Below are positions 1-5,326 of a stretch of 6,690 nucleotides of DNA, in pieces. Position numbers and translations under genes: made by a program. The stretch covers positions 1 through 6,690 of the forward strand of contig DBBQ01000005.1 of NCBI GenBank assembly GCA_002292265.1, given 5' to 3'. This DNA comes from Flavobacteriaceae bacterium UBA980. GTDB taxonomy: Bacteria; Bacteroidota; Bacteroidia; Flavobacteriales; Flavobacteriaceae. Under the pieces are notes generated by a model. That model did not search any database. It was not told where the DNA came from and saw nothing but the letters and a program-made list of their open reading frames with translations. How positions within the stretch are numbered: the first letter of the stretch is position 1; each line of letters starts with the position of its first letter.

Positions 1-359
1 ATATTCCCCTGAGTAAAGTAATAATTTCCTGAATCTGTATCCACTAACCATGTATAAGCACTAACAATAGGGCTTTTACATGCTGTAGAATTTTCATCTG
101 CTAAAACATAACGTGTCGTTACAAGTTGTTCTGTAACAGATGCTGTAAATTCCATACAGCTGTAGGTAGGAATTAAGTTTACAAGGTCGGCTACCAATTC
201 ATCCCAAACAATTACAGAACCAGAAGTGTCAGTAATAGAATAAACATTCCATTGTCCAATTAAATTGTCGGGTGGAAGCACCTCCTCTTTGCCACAACTA
301 ATAATAGTTGCTAGGGTGAACAGAAAAAATGTGATTTTAGGGGCGTTTAAAAATTTCAT
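1..359 (-). CDS. Small lipoprotein, lipocalin-like (partial, C-terminus off left edge)
   Basis: This minus-strand frame starts at an ATG at 357-359 and stays open for 119 codons to the window edge, so the C-terminus is missing. The N-terminus is a lipoprotein signal: Lys2 and Lys8, a hydrophobic stretch at residues 9-20, then the lipobox Ile-Ile-Ser-Cys with the lipidated cysteine at 22. Gly-Lys-Glu-Glu follows the cysteine; acidic residues at this place are typical of surface-export signals of Bacteroidota lipoproteins. From residue 33 the pattern Leu-Ile-Gly-Gln-Trp-Asn-Val resembles the first strand of Bacteroidota lipocalin-like lipoproteins (Leu-x-Gly-x-Trp), and the rest alternates like beta strands. 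Cys68 and Cys94 could form a disulfide. The role is unknown, perhaps binding a small hydrophobic ligand at the outer membrane. It is divergent from the plus-strand genes and has its own candidate promoter. The lipoprotein call is firm; the lipocalin-like fold is a family-level guess. Confidence 0.8.
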   Translation of the reverse strand, partial: MKFLNAPKITFFLFTLATIISCGKEEVLPPDNLIGQWNVYSITDTSGSVIVWDELVADLVNLIPTYSCMEFTASVTEQLVTTRYVLADENSTACKSPIVSAYTWLVDTDSGNYYFTQGN

Positions 360-378
360 GTTAATATTTTGAATTAAG

Positions 379-410
379 TAAAAGTAAGCAAGAAACTTTG
401 ACTAAACAAA
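379..410 (-). promoter_or_regulatory. Candidate Bacteroidota promoter for the lipoprotein gene
   Basis: Read on the minus strand, TTTG (410-407) is followed after 20 bases by TACTTTTA (386-379). This matches the Bacteroidota sigma-ABfr consensus of a TTTG -33 box and a TAnnTTTG -7 box at 7 of 8 positions in the -7 box, with spacing in the usual range. Transcription would start near 373, leaving a short leader of about 14 bases before the ATG at 359. No mapped start supports it. Confidence 0.5.
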
Positions 411-443
411 GTGTTTACGTTAATGTTTATTAATCCATTTAAA

Positions 444-457
444 AAAACAGCTGTTTT
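444..457. repeat. Perfect 14-bp palindrome in the divergent intergenic region
   Basis: AAAACAGCTGTTTT is a perfect inverted repeat with no spacer, lying about midway between the two divergent genes. Its symmetry would suit a dimeric DNA-binding regulator, and it sits upstream of both candidate promoters. AT-rich DNA produces such palindromes by chance fairly often, so an operator role is only a guess. Confidence 0.35.
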
Positions 458-492
458 CTTGCCTCTAACAAAGCGAGTTATACAAATAACGA

Positions 493-509
493 CTACTTTT
501 GTAAAGTAG
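493..509 (+). promoter_or_regulatory. Candidate -7 box within an inverted repeat, upstream of the plug-like gene
   Basis: TACTTTTG at 494-501 is a full match to the Bacteroidota -7 consensus TAnnTTTG on the plus strand. No good TTTG -33 box lies 17-23 bases upstream, which weakens the call. The element lies inside an inverted repeat, with arms CTACTTT (493-499) and AAAGTAG (503-509) around a 3-base loop, so it could be an operator overlapping the promoter. Transcription would start near 508, giving a leader of about 64 bases before the ATG at 572. Confidence 0.3.
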
Positions 510-571
510 CATAGTTGTTTTGCGTATCTCACTACCATTGCTAACTACAAATACAATAACCTAAAAAAGTC

Positions 572-1039
572 ATGAAAAAATTAATTCTATTATTGCTATT
601 AGGAATGTTAAGCATAACCAGCTACGGACAAACTGAAATTGAAGCTAAAGACCTTACCAAAAAAGAGCTGAGAGAACTCAAAAAACAGAAGGCCTTTGAA
701 AAACAAAAAGACCGTTATGCCAAAAGAGGCTTAAATGCTTGGGGAATAAATGAAAATGCCCCCAACTTGGTATTGGCCATTAGAGAACACTTGGGGTCTG
801 CAAGAATTGACACCCAAAGAGGGCTTGTAATTATCAGACAATCTGAATCCTTTTCAAATTCGCAAGCCTATCCTCTTTGGATCGTTGATGGTCAACAGTA
901 TTATTCTCCCCCAGAAGTGATTTCATTGCAAAATATACGTGAAGTAAATATTTACGAATCCCTTGCTGAGACAAACAAATGGGGTCAGCTAGGAAGAGCT
1001 GGCGTTATAGAAATTATCACTCTGAATGCATTGGAGTAA
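572..1039 (+). CDS. Secreted stand-alone TonB-receptor plug-domain-like protein
   Basis: This 155-residue protein has a Sec signal peptide at residues 1-20: two lysines, a run of leucines, then Ser-Tyr-Gly-Gln, with cleavage near 19/20. Residues 21-52 are a highly charged, probably helical linker. Residues 64-150 resemble the plug domain of SusC/TonB-dependent receptors. Pro-Leu-Trp-Ile-Val-Asp-Gly (101-107) matches the 'PLYVVDG' motif. It is followed by an 'Ile-Arg-Glu-Val-Asn-Ile-Tyr' strand (122-128) and Trp-Gly-Gln-Leu-Gly-Arg-Ala-Gly-Val-Ile (137-146), equivalent to the receptor 'YGxxGxxGVI' segment. There is no beta barrel, so it cannot be a transporter itself. It may instead be a periplasmic adaptor or binding module. 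It is first in the plus-strand gene run, and its end overlaps the next start by 14 bases, suggesting coupled translation. The start is set by the signal peptide and an A-rich leader. The plug resemblance is clear in motif; the function is unknown. Confidence 0.82.
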   Translation: MKKLILLLLLGMLSITSYGQTEIEAKDLTKKELRELKKQKAFEKQKDRYAKRGLNAWGINENAPNLVLAIREHLGSARIDTQRGLVIIRQSESFSNSQAYPLWIVDGQQYYSPPEVISLQNIREVNIYESLAETNKWGQLGRAGVIEIITLNALE

Positions 1040-1976
1040 AAAGAAATTTATTCGGTATTTAACCAAGAACCTGTTTCGTTTTGGAATAGGCGTTTTTCTT
1101 ATTCCCTCCATGTTATGTTCTCAACTAAATCAAACAGAGCCCTTCCTTACCGTATTAGGAACTGTTCAAGACGGTGGATCTCCCCATCTTGCTTGTGAGA
1201 AATCTTGCTGTAACACCCTTTCCCATGAGCAAAAGGAAAAAAGGAATGTTACTGCACTTGCTATACTTATCCCTAAAACGAATTCAAGCCTTCTCTTTGA
1301 AGCCACACCTGACATTATCTCTCAATGGAAGGAACTTAACAAAACGTCTGTGTCTATTTTTTTAACACATGCCCATATGGGACACTATTCTGGCCTTATG
1401 CAACTTGGGCGAGAAGCGCTGGGGGCCAAAAATATACCCGTCTATGTAATGCCAAAAATGAGTGCTTTTTTGAGTAAAAATGGCCCTTGGAGTCAGCTCG
1501 TTTCCCTAAAAAACATTGAACTCATCCCCTTAGATAAAAATAAAGTAGCAACACCTAGCCCTGAAATTACTGTTACACCACTTTTAGTACCCCACAGAGA
1601 TGAGTTTTCTGAAACTGTTGGGTATCGAATTCAAGGGCCAAACAAAAAAGTGCTTTTTATCCCAGATATCGACAAGTGGTCAAAGTGGGAGTTTAGTTTA
1701 ATCGAGGTGCTTGAAAAAGTAGATTATGCCTTTATCGATGCTACTTTTTTTGACGCTAAAGAAATAAACTATCGCCCGATATCAGAAATTCCTCACCCCC
1801 TAGTGAAAGAAACAATTGCTTATTTATCTTCCGCTTCAAAAGAATTAAAAAATAAAGTATACTTCATTCACATGAACCACACCAACCCCATGCTAAATCC
1901 TGAAAGCGAAGAAACCAAATGGGTAATTGAGGAAGGGTTCAACATTGCTAGAAAGGGTCAAAAATTCAAACTGTAA
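1026..1976 (+). CDS. PqqB-like metallo-beta-lactamase-fold protein, exported
   Basis: This 316-residue protein belongs to the MBL superfamily and looks closest to PqqB-like proteins. After a basic N-terminus and a hydrophobic segment (19-31, likely signal peptide, cleavage near Cys31-Ser32-Gln33) come Val-Leu-Gly-Thr-Val-Gln-Asp-Gly-Gly (43-51) and a cysteine cluster (57, 61, 62), placed like the structural-zinc cysteines of PqqB. The metal motif is Thr-His-Ala-His-Met-Gly-His (114-120): His115, His117 and His120 are kept, but the usual Asp of HxHxDH is Gly119. Other likely ligands are His190 (Val-Pro-His-Arg-Asp-Glu), Asp214/Asp216 (Ile-Pro-Asp-Ile-Asp) and His282/His285 (Phe-Ile-His-Met-Asn-His-Thr-Asn-Pro). 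No other PQQ-pathway gene is nearby, so PQQ synthesis is not supported; an envelope hydrolase or oxygenase is possible. The ATG at 1026 is chosen because the next Met (29) would destroy the signal peptide. It overlaps the upstream gene by 14 bases. Confidence 0.88.
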   Translation: MHWSKKKFIRYLTKNLFRFGIGVFLIPSMLCSQLNQTEPFLTVLGTVQDGGSPHLACEKSCCNTLSHEQKEKRNVTALAILIPKTNSSLLFEATPDIISQWKELNKTSVSIFLTHAHMGHYSGLMQLGREALGAKNIPVYVMPKMSAFLSKNGPWSQLVSLKNIELIPLDKNKVATPSPEITVTPLLVPHRDEFSETVGYRIQGPNKKVLFIPDIDKWSKWEFSLIEVLEKVDYAFIDATFFDAKEINYRPISEIPHPLVKETIAYLSSASKELKNKVYFIHMNHTNPMLNPESEETKWVIEEGFNIARKGQKFKL

Positions 1977-2071
1977 GCCTCCTTTTTCGGATTTTAAAAA
2001 AACACAAATAGCTCAAAATCATTATCTCTTAAATATTCTTTATATTAGAGATATAATTTAATCTAATCTTG
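1977..2071 (+). other. AT-rich intergenic gap with inverted repeat
   Basis: This 95-base gap separates the MBL gene from the cytochrome-type gene. It contains an inverted repeat with arms TATCTCT (2023-2029) and AGAGATA (2047-2053) around a 17-base AT-rich loop. There is no GC-rich hairpin followed by a T-run, so no intrinsic terminator is evident, and no good TTTG/TAnnTTTG promoter pair either. Read-through from the upstream genes is therefore plausible, and the repeat may be a regulatory site or a processing hairpin. Confidence 0.4.
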
Positions 2072-5000
2072 ATGTTGCTACTATCTAAAGAAACTTGGTT
2101 TTTAAATAAATCCAAACTACTTATTGGTATTATAATACTTCTTGGATTCCTCTTCACAAAATGTACTTTCGTAATCCCAGATGAAATAACTCAAGAAATG
2201 GAAAGCCTCCCTGAGGTTGTAGATTTTAATTATCATATAAAACCTATTCTTTCAGATCGCTGTTTTAAATGCCATGGCCCAGATGAGAATACCCGAAAAG
2301 CAGGTCTTCGATTGGATATAGAAACCATTGCTTTTGCAAAATTAGAAAGCGGAAAAAAGGCCTTTTCAAAATCAAATCTTTATGGAAGTGAAAGTGCTCA
2401 TCGAATAATAAGCACAGACCCTGAAACCCAAATGCCACCGCCTGAATCAAACCTCAAATTATCCGCTCGAGAGAAGGCTTTCCTTTTAAAATGGATTGAA
2501 CAAGGCGCTGAGTGGAAAGAACATTGGTCTTTTAATCCTCCAAAAAAAGCCGAAGCAAGTCCTGTTGCTAAAGAGAAATATCCCCTAGAAATAGATCAGT
2601 TTATTTACGATAAACTCCTTGAAAACGAATTAGAATTTGAGCCTCAAGCAGATAAAGAAACCCTGATAAGAAGACTTAGTTTTGATCTTACCGGTTTGCC
2701 GCCATCATTAAATCAAATAGATTCCTTTTTGAAAGACACCTTGTCTGGGAGTTATGAACGCCTTGTAGACCAACTAATAGAGAGTAATTCCTTTGCAGAA
2801 CGACTTACGCTAGACTGGCTAGATGTGTCACGCTATGCCGATTCGCATGGCCTGCATGCAGATGGACTCAGAACCATGTGGCCTTGGAGAGATTGGGTGA
2901 TCGATGCATTTACCAAAAAAATGCCCTACGACCAATTTGTAACCTGGCAACTTGCTGGTGACTTACTTCCAAATGCCACACGAGAGCAAAAATTGGCAAC
3001 AGCGTTCAACCGAAACTCTCCAATGACAGCAGAGGGAGGTGTCATCGATGAGGAATGGCGCCTGAATTATGTTTTTGATCGAACCGAAACTTTCAGTACT
3101 GCCTTTTTAGGGCTTACTGTTGCTTGCGCGAAATGTCATGACCATAAATTTGATCCCATCTCACAAAAAGATTATTATCAACTTAGTGGATTTTTTAATA
3201 ACGTAAGAGAGTTGGGAATGACCGGAGACGATGGTGATTTTGGCCCCTTGCTTTATCTCCCCTCGGAAAATCAAGAAGAACAATTAGAGAAACTCCAAGT
3301 CCTTATTAAAGAAACTGAAACCAAAATGCAGCTTACACAAAAAGAGCTTGCAGAGGTATACCAATATATAGACAAACTCCCAAAAGAATCTGATTTAAAC
3401 AAACATCAAATAGGATATTATCCTTTTGACAAACTATCCCAAGTTCGCTCAGACTATTTTATAGCAGATAATAATAGAAACGTAAAATCAAGTAAAGCTC
3501 CTAAGGTTGTAAAAGGTGTAAAAGGAGAAGCGCTTGAATTCAAAAGTGATTATGACCGGCTCTCAATCAATAAAGAAATTCCAAACTTTGAATGGACCGA
3601 TTCCTTTTCGGCTGCAATTTGGACGCAGACAAACCAAAGAAAAGAGAAATCAAGACAATTTATTTTAGGAACCACAGGGGGGAAAAACAATTGGTGGCGT
3701 GGTTGGGATTTCTATTTAGACGACCAAAACCACCTCAACCTCAGGTTAATAAATATGTCCCCAGGAAACATGATTCATGTGCGTTCCAAAGACAGCATCC
3801 AAGTAAATGAGTGGTCCCATATCGCCTTTTCCTATGACGGAACCGGTAAAGCAGGAGGGATTAATCTTTTTAAAAATGGCGAAAAATTTGAGTTTGAAAC
3901 ACGCCTAAATAATTTATCAAAATCCATAAAACCTGTCTCTGCAAGTGGGATAAATATTGAAGAACGTCCCGTTTTAATTGGTAAAACATACGAAGGTTCC
4001 ACAGGTGATAATGGCTTATTTATGGGGAAAATGGACGATTTGAAAATCTTTAATAAGTCTATTTCAAATCTAGAAGTAAAAATGCTATTTGATCAATATT
4101 CAGGGAAAACAACTCCTGTAGATGAAACCTTAGCAAAAAACCATTGGATCCAAAATCATCCCAAATATAGCGCTGTTCAAAAAAATCTTAAAGAAAATCT
4201 AAACGCCTGGAGAGAAGAAATAGAGCCCGTTTTAGAAGTCATGGTGATGGAAGAATTGGACCAAGCAAGAACTACCTATCTGTATAGCCGAGGAAACTAC
4301 AACGAGCCTAGCTTAAAAGTAGCATCGCTGACTCCTGAAGTTCTTCCCGCTATGGACCCAGACCTTCCTAAAAATAGACTTGGATTAGCGCAATGGCTCT
4401 TTCAAAAAAATAATCCATTGACAGCACGGGTTGCTGTAAATAGGTACTGGCAAATGCTTTTTGGAAACGGACTCGTTTCAACGCCTACGGATTTTGGGGT
4501 TCAAGGGGCGCTCCCTTCCCATCCCGAATTACTGGACTGGCTTGCCGTTGATTTCATGGAAAATAATTGGGATATAAGAAGACTTGTCAAACAGTTAGTC
4601 CTTTCTGAAACCTACAAGCAAAAAGCCCTTTTTGATGATAAAAAAAATAATATTGATCCCAACAACATTTTACTAGCCAGAGGAAATACCCGTCGCTTAC
4701 CCGCAGAAATGATCCGAAATAATGCCCTAGCTGTGAGCGGGTTATTGTCAGAAAAAATAGGTGGTCCTAGTGTAAAACCGTACCAGCCTAAAGGGTTGTG
4801 GAAAGAAAAAAATACCTTTTCAATTCGCCTATTAGAATACGAAGAATCCGAAGGTGAAGACCTCTACCGAAGAGGGATTTATACTTTCATCAAAAGAGGG
4901 TCACCTCCGCCTTCACTGGTTACTTTTGATGCTACAGCAAGGGAAATATGTACTATAAAAAGAGAGAATACTTCTTCTCCCTTACAATCATTAATATTAC

Positions 5001-5323
5001 TAAATGATGTTCAGTTTTTTGAAGCCTCTCGTGTTTTTGCAGAACGTATTTTTTCGGAGTCTAAAGGAGATATCAAAGACCAAATTAAACACGGATTTAG
5101 GTTGGCAACTTCAAGATTTCCAAAAGAAAGTGAAGTAATCTTATTGAACGAACTGTATCAAAATCAATTAGGATTCTATAGAAAAAATAGAGCTGAAGCC
5201 TATAAAGTTTTGAACGTTGGAAAGTCAAAATATAACGGTTTGGCTCGAGCAGATAAAGTTGCTGCTATGACAATAGTCGCAAATACATTATTAAATTTAA
5301 ACGAATCCTATTATAAGTATTAA
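2072..5323 (+). CDS. PSCyt1-PSCyt2-LamG-PSD1 cytochrome c-type protein (DUF1549/DUF1553)
   Basis: This 1083-residue multidomain protein is exported through an N-terminal hydrophobic segment (16-29). Domains in order: PSCyt1 (about 50-145) with haem motif Cys64-Phe-Lys-Cys67-His68 and a Met121-Pro-Pro-Pro segment whose Met may be the sixth haem ligand; PSCyt2/DUF1549 (about 170-380) with a second CxxCH, Cys352-Ala-Lys-Cys355-His356, followed by Asp-His-Lys-Phe-Asp-Pro; a charged helical linker (398-432); a LamG/concanavalin-like jelly roll (about 485-675); and PSD1/DUF1553 (about 745-1040), with Asn-Arg-Leu-Gly-Leu-Ala-Gln-Trp-Leu and Asn-Pro-Leu-Thr-Ala-Arg-Val-Ala-Val-Asn-Arg. The length and order are normal for the family. 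It probably sits in the periplasm or on the membrane and carries two c-type haems; LamG may bind glycans. The biochemical role of the family is not established. The DUF1501 partner begins 3 bases downstream. The ATG at 2072 is preferred; an in-frame TTG directly before it (2069) would add one residue. Cys31 is preceded by Lys, so a lipobox is doubtful. Confidence 0.93.
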   Translation: MLLLSKETWFLNKSKLLIGIIILLGFLFTKCTFVIPDEITQEMESLPEVVDFNYHIKPILSDRCFKCHGPDENTRKAGLRLDIETIAFAKLESGKKAFSKSNLYGSESAHRIISTDPETQMPPPESNLKLSAREKAFLLKWIEQGAEWKEHWSFNPPKKAEASPVAKEKYPLEIDQFIYDKLLENELEFEPQADKETLIRRLSFDLTGLPPSLNQIDSFLKDTLSGSYERLVDQLIESNSFAERLTLDWLDVSRYADSHGLHADGLRTMWPWRDWVIDAFTKKMPYDQFVTWQLAGDLLPNATREQKLATAFNRNSPMTAEGGVIDEEWRLNYVFDRTETFSTAFLGLTVACAKCHDHKFDPISQKDYYQLSGFFNNVRELGMTGDDGDFGPLLYLPSENQEEQLEKLQVLIKETETKMQLTQKELAEVYQYIDKLPKESDLNKHQIGYYPFDKLSQVRSDYFIADNNRNVKSSKAPKVVKGVKGEALEFKSDYDRLSINKEIPNFEWTDSFSAAIWTQTNQRKEKSRQFILGTTGGKNNWWRGWDFYLDDQNHLNLRLINMSPGNMIHVRSKDSIQVNEWSHIAFSYDGTGKAGGINLFKNGEKFEFETRLNNLSKSIKPVSASGINIEERPVLIGKTYEGSTGDNGLFMGKMDDLKIFNKSISNLEVKMLFDQYSGKTTPVDETLAKNHWIQNHPKYSAVQKNLKENLNAWREEIEPVLEVMVMEELDQARTTYLYSRGNYNEPSLKVASLTPEVLPAMDPDLPKNRLGLAQWLFQKNNPLTARVAVNRYWQMLFGNGLVSTPTDFGVQGALPSHPELLDWLAVDFMENNWDIRRLVKQLVLSETYKQKALFDDKKNNIDPNNILLARGNTRRLPAEMIRNNALAVSGLLSEKIGGPSVKPYQPKGLWKEKNTFSIRLLEYEESEGEDLYRRGIYTFIKRGSPPPSLVTFDATAREICTIKRENTSSPLQSLILLNDVQFFEASRVFAERIFSESKGDIKDQIKHGFRLATSRFPKESEVILLNELYQNQLGFYRKNRAEAYKVLNVGKSKYNGLARADKVAAMTIVANTLLNLNESYYKY

Positions 5324-5326
5324 TCC

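Noticed and set aside
1174..1365. Plus-strand open frame of 63 codons
   Set aside because: It lies wholly inside the MBL gene in another frame, with no signal, motif or spacing to support it.
1026..1976. Calling the MBL gene pqqB
   Set aside because: It is only PqqB-like: it has a signal peptide, a different metal motif and no PQQ-synthesis neighbours in the window.
1977..2010. Intrinsic terminator after the MBL gene
   Set aside because: There are T- and A-rich stretches but no stable GC-rich stem followed by a T-run.
2069..2071. TTG as start of the cytochrome-type gene
   Set aside because: An ATG follows directly in frame at 2072, and the TTG would add only one residue; ATG is the simpler choice.
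2265..2450. Minus-strand open frame of 61 codons
   Set aside because: It is antisense to the conserved PSCyt1 haem domain; the sense frame carries the family motifs.
3592..3810. Plus-strand open frame of 72 codons
   Set aside because: It is within the LamG region in another frame; its composition is rich in Arg, Pro and Lys and shows no domain.
4638..4647. Run of eight A as a possible frameshift or slippage site
   Set aside because: The frame stays open on both sides with family-like sequence, so there is no sign of a break or programmed shift.
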